NCBI RefSeq assembly: GCF_000426585.1
Contig: NZ_AUFQ01000002.1
Location: forward strand, 1-64,000
Direction: 5' to 3'
Length of the DNA: 64,000 nucleotides
DNA from: Segatella baroniae DSM 16972 = JCM 13447
Lineage (GTDB): Bacteria; Bacteroidota; Bacteroidia; Bacteroidales; Bacteroidaceae
In this document: positions 27,077 to 36,278 of the stretch, piece after piece
Position numbering within the stretch: the stretch's first letter is position 1
Layout of the letters: every line of letters starts with the position of its first letter
Made by a program: the position numbers and the translations under genes
The notes under the pieces: generated by a model
What the model was told of the DNA's origin: nothing
What the model saw: the letters and a program-made list of their open reading frames with translations, nothing else
The model's database searches: none

Positions 27077-30000
27077 ATGATGAAGCAGGTAAAATTCAGA
27101 TTACCGCTAAGGACGTATGTTCTCTTGTTGGGAATACTCCTTTCTGTCAGCGCCTTTGCACAACAAATCAGTGTCAAGGGACATGTTAAGGATGCAACCG
27201 GCGAACCAATCATCGGAGCCACCGTCAGAGCCGCAGGCCAACAAGGGGGCGCCGTTACCGATTTTGACGGTAACTTCACGATTCAGGCAGCCAAAGGCAC
27301 TCTTATTACGATTTCATACATCGGTTATCAGCCGGCTAAAGTTGCGGCAGCGGAAAATGTGATCGTGACATTGCAGGAAGATAATCAGACATTGAAGGAC
27401 GTCGTGGTCATCGGTTACGGCCGTGCCAAGAAGTCCGACCTCACCGGTTCGGTCACCGCCATCAAGCCGGATGACATGAACCACGGATTGCAGACAAACG
27501 CGCAGGACATGATCAGCGGCAAGATTGCCGGCGTGAGCGTCGTGAACGACGGTGGAAAGCCCGGCGGCGGCGCCACCATCCGCATCCGAGGAGGCTCGTC
27601 GCTCAATGCAAGCAACGACCCGTTGATCGTCATTGACGGGTTGGCCATGGACAACTATGGCGTGCAGGGATTGTCCAATCCGCTCTCGATGGTCAACCCC
27701 AACGACATCGAAAGCTTCACCGTATTGAAAGACGCTTCGGCAACGGCCATCTACGGAAGCCGTGCTTCCAACGGCGTCATCATCATCACGACCAAGAAAG
27801 GACGTGCGGGACAGGCACCGAAGGTGAGCTACAACGGCAACATCTCCATCGCTTCGAAGAAGAAGACGCTGGATGTGATGAACGCGGCGGAGTACCGTGA
27901 GTTCATCAAAAACACATACGGTGAGGACAGCAAGGCCTACAAGGCGCTGGGATGGTATGACGTGAAGGAGACAAACGTTGAGAAAACGTATGACAAGGAC
28001 GGCAAGTTCACGGGCTACAAGGGCACCTACGAGCAGGGAGAGCAGCACTTTGCCGACACGGATTGGCAGAACGAGATTCTCCGCACGACCGTTTCGCACG
28101 ACCACAACGTCACGGTGGCCGGCGGTTTGAAGAACCTTCCCTATCGCGTTTCCTTGGGTTACACCAACAATGAGGGTATCGTCAAGACGAGCAAGTTCGA
28201 GCGTTACACGGCCAGCCTCAACCTTTCGCCCTCTCTTCTCAACGACCATTTGAAGTTCAACATCAACGGCAAGGGCATGATCGCCAAGAGTCGCTATGCT
28301 GACGAAGGCGCCATCGGAGCCGCACGCTACATGGACCCGACCAAACCCGTGACGGCGACAGGCAACGACGTATATACCAAATACTTCGGGGGCTACACCC
28401 AGTGGTACACCTCTTCCACTTATATGGACAAGACCTGGCTTCAGACCCGCAACCGCTTCGCCACCGCCAACCCCGTGGCACTGCTCGAACAGAAGAACGA
28501 CCGTGCCACTTCCAAGTCGTTTGTCGGCAACATCGAGGTGGACTACGCCTTCCATGGACTCGAAGACCTGCATATCCACATGAACGGGGGTGCCGATTAC
28601 TCCACCGGAAAGCAGAACACGACCATCAGTCCCTACTCCACGACGAACAACTACTACGGCTATGACGGCTGGAACTCTAAGGATTCGTACAATCTTTCAT
28701 ACAATGCCTACATGCAATATATGAAGGATTTCGACAAGATTCACCATCTCGACGCCATGGCCGGCTATGAATGGCAACACTTCCACGTGAAGAGTGACCG
28801 CAACGGTTACGGCTGGATTCCCTCTACAAGCGAAGCGACTGTCGAGACATTCAACCCCGATGGCTCGCACAAAGCTAACGAGCCGCTGGCCAACACCAAG
28901 TATGACGCGCCTTCGACAGAGACCAAATACGCCAGCGAATACTATCTGGTGTCTTTCTTCGGTCGACTGAACTACAGCCTGATGGACCGCTATCTCCTCA
29001 CCTTCACGCTGCGTAGCGACGGTTCTTCGCGCTTCAGCAAGGACAACCGCTGGGGCGTATTCCCGTCGGCAGCCTTCGCCTGGAAGATGAAAGAGGAGTC
29101 GTTCCTCAAGGATATCAATGTGATCAACGACGCCAAGCTCCGCCTGGGTTGGGGTGTCACGGGCCAACAGGAAGGTATCGGCGACTATGGCTACATCGAA
29201 ACGTACAAGCCCAATGCCGACCACGCTTACTACAACATCGGCCTGAACAATGGTGTCACCTACCGTCCGGACGCTGTCAACAAGGATTTGACATGGGAAA
29301 AGACGACTACTTACAACGCCGGTATCGACTTGAGCTTCCTCAATGACCGGCTGATGTTCAATCTCGACTGGTATTATCGCAAGACGACGGACCTGATCAA
29401 CACCGTCTATATGGCTGCCGGAAGCACCTTCCGCAACAAGCTGACCAGCAATATCGGAAGCCTGCACAACACCGGTTTCGAGTTCGGCGCTACCGTCCGC
29501 CCCATCCAGACCAAGGATTTCCGCTGGGAACTGAACTACAACTTCACCTACAACAAGAACAAAATAGACGAACTTGTCAGTGGAAACGGCGACAACTACT
29601 ACGTCGAGACGGGTGGCATCTCTGCCGGAACGGGTGGCAATATCCAAGCGCATGCCGTGGGACATGCCGCAAGTTCATTCTACGTTTACCAGCAGGCATA
29701 CGACAAGGACGGCAAGATGATTCCCAACACCTACGTCGACCGCAACGGAAACGGCTACATCGACAGTGGCGACCGCTACTTCTACTACAAGCCGACACCC
29801 GACGTGACGATGGGATTGGGCTCCAAGATGATTTACAAGAACTGGGACTTCAGCTTCGCCATGCGTGCCAGCCTCGGCAACTATGTCTACAATGACAACC
29901 TGGCGGGTGCCATCAACGTAGGTTCAGGTTCCATCTTCTCGCTGGGATATCTTGCCAACCGTCCGAAAGACGCCGTGGCATTGGGTCTCACCAATCCGCT

Positions 30001-30262
30001 CACCGAGCAGTTCTATTCCGACGCTTTCGTCGAGAACGCTTCCTTCCTGAAGATGGACAACATCACGCTGGGCTACAGCTTTGCCAACTTGCTCAAGGGC
30101 AAGAGCTACAACGGAATCAGCGGTCGTGTGTACGCCACCGTCCAGAACGTGTTCACCATCACCAAATACAAGGGCCTCGACCCCGAGATTTCCAACGGAA
30201 TCGACCGCTCTCTCTACCCCCGTCCATTCACGATGGTACTCGGTCTCAACCTGAACTTCTAA
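27077..30262 (+). CDS. susC: SusC-like TonB-dependent outer-membrane transporter (starch/malto-oligosaccharide)
   Basis: Imports malto-oligosaccharides through the outer membrane with TonB energy, forming the pedal-bin complex with SusD. The 1061-aa product has a signal peptide ending near AFAQ, a carboxypeptidase-regulatory-like domain (about 29-115: VKGHVKDATGEPIIGATV), a SusC signature LKDVVVIGYGRAKKSDLTGS, the plug (about 120-235, with ATAIYGSRASNGVIIITTKKG) and a 22-strand barrel ending in FTMVLGLNLNF with the terminal aromatic. The operon susC-susD-susE-susF has gaps of 24, 18 and 63 bp. Starch is inferred from the GH13/GH97/GH77 neighbours. Confidence 0.95.
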   Translation: MMKQVKFRLPLRTYVLLLGILLSVSAFAQQISVKGHVKDATGEPIIGATVRAAGQQGGAVTDFDGNFTIQAAKGTLITISYIGYQPAKVAAAENVIVTLQEDNQTLKDVVVIGYGRAKKSDLTGSVTAIKPDDMNHGLQTNAQDMISGKIAGVSVVNDGGKPGGGATIRIRGGSSLNASNDPLIVIDGLAMDNYGVQGLSNPLSMVNPNDIESFTVLKDASATAIYGSRASNGVIIITTKKGRAGQAPKVSYNGNISIASKKKTLDVMNAAEYREFIKNTYGEDSKAYKALGWYDVKETNVEKTYDKDGKFTGYKGTYEQGEQHFADTDWQNEILRTTVSHDHNVTVAGGLKNLPYRVSLGYTNNEGIVKTSKFERYTASLNLSPSLLNDHLKFNINGKGMIAKSRYADEGAIGAARYMDPTKPVTATGNDVYTKYFGGYTQWYTSSTYMDKTWLQTRNRFATANPVALLEQKNDRATSKSFVGNIEVDYAFHGLEDLHIHMNGGADYSTGKQNTTISPYSTTNNYYGYDGWNSKDSYNLSYNAYMQYMKDFDKIHHLDAMAGYEWQHFHVKSDRNGYGWIPSTSEATVETFNPDGSHKANEPLANTKYDAPSTETKYASEYYLVSFFGRLNYSLMDRYLLTFTLRSDGSSRFSKDNRWGVFPSAAFAWKMKEESFLKDINVINDAKLRLGWGVTGQQEGIGDYGYIETYKPNADHAYYNIGLNNGVTYRPDAVNKDLTWEKTTTYNAGIDLSFLNDRLMFNLDWYYRKTTDLINTVYMAAGSTFRNKLTSNIGSLHNTGFEFGATVRPIQTKDFRWELNYNFTYNKNKIDELVSGNGDNYYVETGGISAGTGGNIQAHAVGHAASSFYVYQQAYDKDGKMIPNTYVDRNGNGYIDSGDRYFYYKPTPDVTMGLGSKMIYKNWDFSFAMRASLGNYVYNDNLAGAINVGSGSIFSLGYLANRPKDAVALGLTNPLTEQFYSDAFVENASFLKMDNITLGYSFANLLKGKSYNGISGRVYATVQNVFTITKYKGLDPEISNGIDRSLYPRPFTMVLGLNLNF

Positions 30263-30286
30263 GCAGATCTATTAAAGAAAACGATT

Positions 30287-31915
30287 ATGACACTTACAAA
30301 CATCAAACATATACTGCCTGCAACTGCACTTGCCATCGCCTCTTTTGGCCTTACGGCTTGCGTGGGAGACCTGGATGTGAAGAACATCAACCCACAGAAG
30401 GTCACAGAAAACAACCTGAACGGCAACTTCACGAAGATCTATGCCAACATGGTTTTGACCGGACAGACCGGTCCCGCTGGTGATGGAGACATCGATGACA
30501 TCGACGAAGGCACGTCAAGTATGATCCGACAACTGTGGAACGCCAATGAACTTCCGACGGACGAAGCCCACTGCATCTGGGGCGACGCGGGCATTCCCGA
30601 GTTCAACCACAATGCCTGGAGCGACAGCCACCCCATGATGAAGGCGCTCTACTACCGCCTTTACTTCGGAATCACGCTGGCCAACTCCTTCCTCGAACAA
30701 ACGGCGAGCGAGACAAGTGACGTCGTTCTCACCCAAAGAGCTGAGGCACGCTTCCTCCGTGCCATGTATTATTCCTACCTGATGGACCTCTATGGCAACG
30801 TTCCCTTCGTCACAACAATCACTGCCGAGCTTGCTCCACAGGCATCGCGGCAGCAGGTTTACGACTTCGTCCAGGCCGAACTGAAGGACATCAGCGGCGA
30901 AGGAGAGGGCAAGGAAGTGCTCAACGACCCGAAAGCCCGTGCCGCATACGGCCGCGCCGACAAGGCCGCAGCCTGGCTGTTGCTCTCCCGCAACTACCTG
31001 AACGCCGAGGTCTACACCGGCAAGGCCGCCTGGGCCGACGCGCAGAAGTACGCCCAGAAGGTGCTCGACGACGGCACCTACGACCTCTGTAAGAGCGGAA
31101 CCACCAACTACTCGGCATTCCAGCTGCTCTTTATGGGCGACAACGACAAGAACGGAGCACAGAAAGAAATCATCCTGCCGGCCATCCATGACGGTCAGGA
31201 GACGCAGACTTGGGGCGGATGTCTCTTCATCATCGCCTCCACCTGCAACGACAAAATCAAAGACAAATATCCTTACGGAACGTCGGAGAACTGGGGTGGC
31301 AACCACGCCCGCAAGCAGTTTGTCGAGAAATTCTTCCCCAACGGCGGCTACGCCACGGGTACTCCCGACAAGGTAGCGGCTTCGGCAAAAGACAACCGCG
31401 CCCTCTTCTACAACGACGGCCACTCGCTGAGCATTGAGAAGGAAAGCGATTTCACCAAAGGTTTCGCCTATGTGAAGTTCCTCAACACGCATTCCGACGG
31501 CACGGCGCCCAAGCACACGCAGTTCGTAGACACCGACTTCCCCATGTTCCGTGCCGCAGAGGCCTATCTCAACATTGCCGAGGCCGACGCACGGCGGCAC
31601 GGCGGCAAATGTTCGGACACCGGCCTGAAGATGGTCAACGAACTCCGCAAGCGTGCCAACGCTACCCAGGTGACGGCATTCACGCTCAACAACATCTGCG
31701 ACGAGTGGTCCAGAGAGTTCGCCTTCGAAGGACGCCGCCGCATGGACTTGATTCGCTTCGGCAAATTCGGCGGCCAAAGCTTCTACAAATGGGAGTGGAT
31801 GGGCGGCACCCAGTATGGAACGCCATTCGACAAGCACCTCAACATCTATCCAATTCCTAACAGCGACCTGAACGCCAACGGCAATTTGAAGCAGAATACA
31901 GGTTACGGTAAATAA
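30287..31915 (+). CDS. susD: SusD-like starch-binding outer-membrane lipoprotein
   Basis: Surface lipoprotein that lids the SusC transporter and binds the glycan. The 542-aa product has a type II signal with lipobox LTAC (Cys about 25), then the helical TPR-like RagB/SusD fold (QRAEARFLRAMYYSYLMDLYGNVPF; FPMFRAAEAYLNIAEADAR) and the C-terminal motif REFAFEGRRRMDLIRFGKF. It starts 24 bp after susC. Length is close to B. thetaiotaomicron SusD (551 aa). Confidence 0.95.
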   Translation: MTLTNIKHILPATALAIASFGLTACVGDLDVKNINPQKVTENNLNGNFTKIYANMVLTGQTGPAGDGDIDDIDEGTSSMIRQLWNANELPTDEAHCIWGDAGIPEFNHNAWSDSHPMMKALYYRLYFGITLANSFLEQTASETSDVVLTQRAEARFLRAMYYSYLMDLYGNVPFVTTITAELAPQASRQQVYDFVQAELKDISGEGEGKEVLNDPKARAAYGRADKAAAWLLLSRNYLNAEVYTGKAAWADAQKYAQKVLDDGTYDLCKSGTTNYSAFQLLFMGDNDKNGAQKEIILPAIHDGQETQTWGGCLFIIASTCNDKIKDKYPYGTSENWGGNHARKQFVEKFFPNGGYATGTPDKVAASAKDNRALFYNDGHSLSIEKESDFTKGFAYVKFLNTHSDGTAPKHTQFVDTDFPMFRAAEAYLNIAEADARRHGGKCSDTGLKMVNELRKRANATQVTAFTLNNICDEWSREFAFEGRRRMDLIRFGKFGGQSFYKWEWMGGTQYGTPFDKHLNIYPIPNSDLNANGNLKQNTGYGK

Positions 31916-31933
31916 CGATTAACTGACAAAATT

Positions 31934-33088
31934 ATGAAAAAGATCAATATAATGGCAGCATTGCTGATGGGCGCCGTCGTTCTCACGTCATGTGAAACCG
32001 ACCGTGACGACAACCCTCGGCTCAACGTTCCCAATACATTTACACAACTGACACCGGCCATCGGCGAGAATGTCGTCAATCTGAAGAACAGCGAATCCAT
32101 AGAGTTCAAGGCTGAGAAGGCTCCCGACTACGGCTTCCCCACGGAAACTTCCTACTGGATTCAGTTCACCGAGGCGGCCGATTTCTCAGACCCCGCGAAG
32201 GTGGCGTCGACCGATACGAAGGGAAAATCGGTCACCTACGAGGCTCCCGCCAATGAGATTGACCTCGGACTGATGAAACTTCGCGGCTACGAAGAGGCCG
32301 ACCAGGTGAATGAAAACGAAGTGATCACGCTCAAGGTACGCCTCGTGGCCAGCCTGTCGCACGCCACCGACAGCAGCTCCTACGTCTATTCGCAGCCGCA
32401 GACCATCAAGGTGACGCCCTACTTCCTCAAGGAGAAGTTGCCGAAGTTCTGGTATCTCATCGGTGGTATCGTCGCCGATGGTTCCTGGAGCAACGATCCG
32501 GCCAAGATCGGCACGTCGCTTACGCCGATGTACATCAAGGCCGGCCAGTCCTACAACCGCTTCACGGGCGACGGTCTCATCGAGTATGTGGGCTATTTCA
32601 CCGAAGGAGAGTTCAAGATTCTGGCCCCCGAAGGCCTCAGCAACTGGAACTACGGCATGGGCGGTGGTGACTTGAAGGACGGAGAAGGCTACAAGTACCG
32701 CGACGGAGGCGACGACACGGGCAACCTCACCTGCTCGAAGGCAGGCTACTACCGTATCACCATCGACACGAAAGAGCATGTGATGAAGACCGAGGAATAC
32801 GCTCCGGAAGATCCGGTGAAGAAATATACGTCGATGAAAGTGGGCGATACGGACATGAAACCTGTCACGACAGTGGCCGGAGGCGAGAACCACGACTGGA
32901 CCGCCACGGTGACTTTGTCCAACGTCAACATGAAATTCACGGCCAACACCGGCACCGCCTGGGGCACATCGGCCTTCCCCTGCGGTATCGCCACCACCGA
33001 CGGAGGCCAGATTCCCGTAACGGCCGGCACCTACAAGATATTCTTCAACGACATCACGGGTGCCTACATGTTTATCGAGCAGAAATAA
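31934..33088 (+). CDS. susE: SusE-like outer-membrane starch-binding lipoprotein
   Basis: A 384-aa surface glycan-binding lipoprotein. The lipobox is LTSC (Cys about 20), then a SusE-type N-terminal Ig-like domain (LKNSESIEFKAEKAPDYGF) and two C-terminal starch-binding-like beta modules (first beginning FWYLIGGIVADGSW near 172). It is encoded 18 bp after susD. SusE-type proteins are not needed for growth in B. thetaiotaomicron but help hold starch. Assignment is by position, lipobox and fold, as this family is very divergent. Confidence 0.8.
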   Translation: MKKINIMAALLMGAVVLTSCETDRDDNPRLNVPNTFTQLTPAIGENVVNLKNSESIEFKAEKAPDYGFPTETSYWIQFTEAADFSDPAKVASTDTKGKSVTYEAPANEIDLGLMKLRGYEEADQVNENEVITLKVRLVASLSHATDSSSYVYSQPQTIKVTPYFLKEKLPKFWYLIGGIVADGSWSNDPAKIGTSLTPMYIKAGQSYNRFTGDGLIEYVGYFTEGEFKILAPEGLSNWNYGMGGGDLKDGEGYKYRDGGDDTGNLTCSKAGYYRITIDTKEHVMKTEEYAPEDPVKKYTSMKVGDTDMKPVTTVAGGENHDWTATVTLSNVNMKFTANTGTAWGTSAFPCGIATTDGGQIPVTAGTYKIFFNDITGAYMFIEQK

Positions 33089-33151
33089 ATAAAACCATGG
33101 GAACGGGGGAAAAGCATGGCGACTACCCCCTTCCCACAAACAGAAAACATC

Positions 33152-34603
33152 ATGAAACTAAAATCATACATGATTGCGGCGGTCGCCCTGATGGGCCTGA
33201 CAGCCTGCAACGAGGACTTTGGCGACTGGACCAACCAGGCCGGCAACAAGCAGGAAGCAGCCATCAACTTCGGCAACGGCAAGGTGACGGAAGTGGGCGT
33301 GATCGACCTTGCCCAATATCCGAAGGCTCCCGCCGACACCGACTCGGTGAAAGTGTGCACGATCGTGGCACCGACGACAACCTACAAGGAGACCACCAAC
33401 CTCTATTTCATCAACTTGGGCGACAAGGAATATGCCGTAAGCGTCACCGGCAACATGCTGGTCAAGGACCTGAAAGCCTACGTGGAGAAGACGTTCGGCC
33501 TGCGGCCTGTCGAGAGAACTGTCACAACCACCGTCACAGCCTACACCGGCGACGGCAAGACGGCCGTCAAGAACACGCTCGTGGCGCAGTCCGGCAAATT
33601 CAATGTCAAGGTGATTCCGCAGGCACCGTTCATCGACGAGAAGGGCTACTACATCGTCGGCAACGTCAACAGCTGGAGTCTCATGCGCGACGAAGCCATG
33701 CACCTGACCAACGGAGGGGCCGACCCATACGACGTTCCTGAGTTCACGGTCGACCTGAAGCCCGTCGACGGCCTTGAGACCTACGAAATCAAACTGGCTC
33801 CGGCGTCCGCTTTCGGCGCCGACGACAAGGTCAGCAACTGGGGCAACGTGCTGTCTTCAGCCGACAGCGACCCCGTAGCAGCCAACTCGGGAACCATCAG
33901 CACCACCAACGCGGGCGGCAACATCAAGTTCGCTGCCGTAGAAGGTGCCAAGAAATACCGCATCAAGGTGAATGTGCTCAACGGCACTTACGAGGTGACG
34001 GCGATGAGCAATCCCGAACTTTACCTCACCGGCAGCAACTACAGCTGGGGCGGCACGTGGCTCAACCTGCATCCTGTCAACGGCAACGACGACGCTTTCT
34101 GGAGAATCATCTACCTGCACAAGGACGAGCAAATCAAGTTTGCGCCGCAAGCAGGCTGGGGCAACGACTTCGGCGCCCAGTACAAGATGGTGGACGAAGC
34201 CGGAGCCAACCCCTCTGGAACCGACAACATCGTCATCGGCAACGCAGGCTGGTATCTCGTCTATGTCAATACCAAGCCAACGGTGAAGACCGTTTCGTTC
34301 CTCAAGCCCACCGTCTACCTCATCGGCAACACGGCCGGCGAATGGAATGTCAACGCCAGCCACGCCTTCACCACGCCGACCGAAGAGAACGGCGAGTTCG
34401 TTTCACCTGCGTTTGCGGCTGATGACGACGTGCGCATGTGCGTCAGCTTCGACGGTTACGACTGGTGGCGCACCGAGTTCATCCTCAATGCGGGCGGGAA
34501 GATCGACTTCCGTGAGAATGGTGGCGAACAGACTCGCGTGAAAGGAGTCAAGGGCCAGCGCGCTTACCTCAACTTCACGACGCTCAGCGGCAGCTACAAG
34601 TAG
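33152..34603 (+). CDS. susF: SusF-like outer-membrane starch-binding lipoprotein
   Basis: A surface lipoprotein of 483 aa that likely binds starch. I start at MKLKSYMIAA, giving a signal peptide with lipobox LTAC (Cys about 19). After an Ig-like N-domain come three tandem beta modules that each open with a similar strand: GYYIVGNVNSW (about 165), LYLTGSNYSWGGTW (about 289) and VYLIGNTAGEWN (about 387). This mirrors the three starch sites of SusF. It is the last gene of the plus arm and is followed by a good terminator. Confidence 0.8.
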   Translation: MKLKSYMIAAVALMGLTACNEDFGDWTNQAGNKQEAAINFGNGKVTEVGVIDLAQYPKAPADTDSVKVCTIVAPTTTYKETTNLYFINLGDKEYAVSVTGNMLVKDLKAYVEKTFGLRPVERTVTTTVTAYTGDGKTAVKNTLVAQSGKFNVKVIPQAPFIDEKGYYIVGNVNSWSLMRDEAMHLTNGGADPYDVPEFTVDLKPVDGLETYEIKLAPASAFGADDKVSNWGNVLSSADSDPVAANSGTISTTNAGGNIKFAAVEGAKKYRIKVNVLNGTYEVTAMSNPELYLTGSNYSWGGTWLNLHPVNGNDDAFWRIIYLHKDEQIKFAPQAGWGNDFGAQYKMVDEAGANPSGTDNIVIGNAGWYLVYVNTKPTVKTVSFLKPTVYLIGNTAGEWNVNASHAFTTPTEENGEFVSPAFAADDDVRMCVSFDGYDWWRTEFILNAGGKIDFRENGGEQTRVKGVKGQRAYLNFTTLSGSYK

Positions 34604-34622
34604 ACACAAGCCACCACCATGA

Positions 34623-34660
34623 AAGAGTGGGAAGCCCATAGCGGCCTCCCACTCTTTTTG
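34623..34660 (+). terminator. Terminator of the susCDEF operon
   Basis: AAGAGTGGGA (34623-34632) pairs with TCCCACTCTT (34647-34656), followed by a T-run. It lies 20 bp after the susF stop. Confidence 0.85.
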
Positions 34661-34849
34661 CTTTTGGGCCATGAAGGGTGCGCCGTCGCGCCGCCAAATG
34701 GCCGAATCCAAAGGGATTTCCCCTTGCGCGAAATGCTTCATCAAGAACCTTTCCGCAAAGATTGGAGTCATGCTCATAACACTAAATCCCGACAGGGAAA
34801 AGACACTTGCGGCGCAGGCTTACCGCAAGCGCAGGCCCATGTCTTTGCC

Positions 34850-35257
34850 AAAGCAGCCCTTTCACCCGACAAAAGCACAGCTTTGACAAGCCCAAAGCTG
34901 TGCTCTCACCTGCTCAAAGCAGTGATTTCAACTGCTCAAAGCAGTGCTTTCACCTATTCAAAGCTGTGGTTTGACACGCCCAAAGCTGTGGTTTCACCTG
35001 TTCAAAGCTTTGGTTTGACACACCCAAGCAGTGATTTCAACTGCTCAAAGCAGTGGTTTCACCTGCTCAAAGCTGTGCTTTCACCTATTCAAAGCTGTGG
35101 TTTGACACGCCCAAAGCTGTGGTTTCACCTGCTCAAAGCTGTGCTTTGACACACCCAAAGCTGTGGTTTCACCTGCTCAAAGCTGTGCTTTGACACACCC
35201 AAAGCAGTGCTTTCACCTGCTCAAAGCTGTAGTTTGACACGTCCAAAGCTGTGCTTT
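34850..35257. repeat. 22-bp-phased tandem repeat, array 4 (19 units)
   Basis: Nineteen units run in tandem. Cores start at 34850, 34872, 34894 and so on every 22 bp to 35245, with one 1-bp deletion at 35026 that shifts later units by one. Core consensus is AAAGCwGTGsTTT, an imperfect palindrome. The 9-bp spacers are of two kinds, CACCTGCTC-like and GACACRCCC-like, alternating in the distal part. A block of about five units near 34916-35000 recurs at 35026-35130, suggesting internal duplication. There are no unique spacers, so it is not CRISPR. Confidence 0.92.
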
Positions 35258-35462
35258 TGCAAAGGGCAATGAGCCTGTTTCGCAACTCATCGACACACGC
35301 GCAAGAGACAGGGGAGATCGGTTGCAAGCAGACCAACCGTCACTCGGTAGCCGGCGCAACCGGTGTTCCTGATTTCCAACAATCAATCACTCCTCCTTGC
35401 CCGCCAACAACCCATGCTTGCCCCCCAACCACCCATGCTTGACCCCTCGTTTAAACCCTATC

Positions 35463-36125
35463 GGTTCATAGGAGCATGGTCATGCAGTACTGTGCGCCTG
35501 CAACCGCATGGCGGTTGGTCCTTTTAGAGCAGGCTTACATGACTGCACCCGAGGCCTTCCTGCGGGTATTGAAGCCAGCGGCTTCACCTCTCCGTAACCC
35601 CCGGTCATGCCGAAGGATGACCGGGGGAGGTGTGCCCGCCAGCCATCCGTCGACCCTGGAGGGGTCGCCCACGGTCATCACGGCTGTCTTTGGGCGACCC
35701 TTCCAGGGTCGATTTCCGCTTTGCCTTTCATCCCCTGGTCACTCCGCTTCGCAGAGATGACCAGGGGTTATCGAGCGATGAAGCCGCTGGCTTCACTTCT
35801 TGCGCAGTCTGCGACAGGCATTTCTTGATACTCAATAGTTCATTGGGGACACTATCATGGTGCATTGCGCATGCAACTACTTGGCGGTTGTAGGCGGGGT
35901 GTAAGCGGTAGTGTGCGCAGTACGGCATGACCATCGTCCAAAGAACGCTTGGGGATAAAAAAGACCAAGGCCTTCGGCCTAGATTTCTCTGTCACTGGTC
36001 AGGCAGGGTAGCTCACTTCGCTCGCAACCCAGCCCTTTAAAAAGGCCAACCGCTACGCGGTAGCAGGCGAAGTACAAGCAGTAGTTTGCGCACAGTACAC
36101 CACAATCATATTCAAATGAACCTAT
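35463..36125. repeat. Inverted-repeat island with nested hairpins, no gene
   Basis: Four related end-like modules are seen. Two read rightward (35463-35518 and about 35838-35897, with ...TGCAACnnCnTGGCGGTTG). Two read leftward (about 35905-35936 and 36045-36125, with TGCGCAGTAC or TGCGCACAGTAC). Between the outer modules lie nested hairpins. The longest has a 21-bp stem (GTCGACCCTGG... against ...CCAGGGTCGA, about 35650-35716). Others are CCCCCGGTCAT/ATGACCGGGGG (about 35598-35627) and CCCCTGGTCA/TGACCAGGGG (about 35729-35765). These three are bracketed by GAAGCCAGCGGCTTCA and its complement. It could be a MITE cluster or a structured RNA; no transposase is seen. Confidence 0.7.
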
Positions 36126-36222
36126 TGGGGACAATTACTTGCATTTTGAATCCCAATGGGCGCTTTGGGTTGAAAGCCAATGGTGAATCGGAAGGCGGGA
36201 GGCAGGCGAGCCATCAAACATA

Positions 36223-36255
36223 AAAGCAGCAATCCACGGGTGGGATTGCTGCTTT
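36223..36255 (-). terminator. Terminator of galK
   Basis: AAAGCAGCAATCC (36223-36235) and GGATTGCTGCTTT (36243-36255) form a perfect 13-bp stem with a 7-nt loop. The minus strand continues with TTTATG. It lies 24 bp after the galK stop. Confidence 0.8.
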
Positions 36256-36278
36256 ATATGGAGATTGGAACGGCTGTC

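Noticed and set aside
30515..31837. 440-codon minus-strand frame within susD
   Set aside because: Shadow of susD; no motif, no promoter.
34619..35149. 176-codon plus-strand frame through the long repeat array
   Set aside because: It only translates the tandem units, starts inside the sus terminator and changes frame at the 1-bp slip.
34850..35257. Possible CRISPR array
   Set aside because: Units are 22 bp and contiguous, spacers are repeated (two types), and no cas genes are present. It is a tandem repeat.
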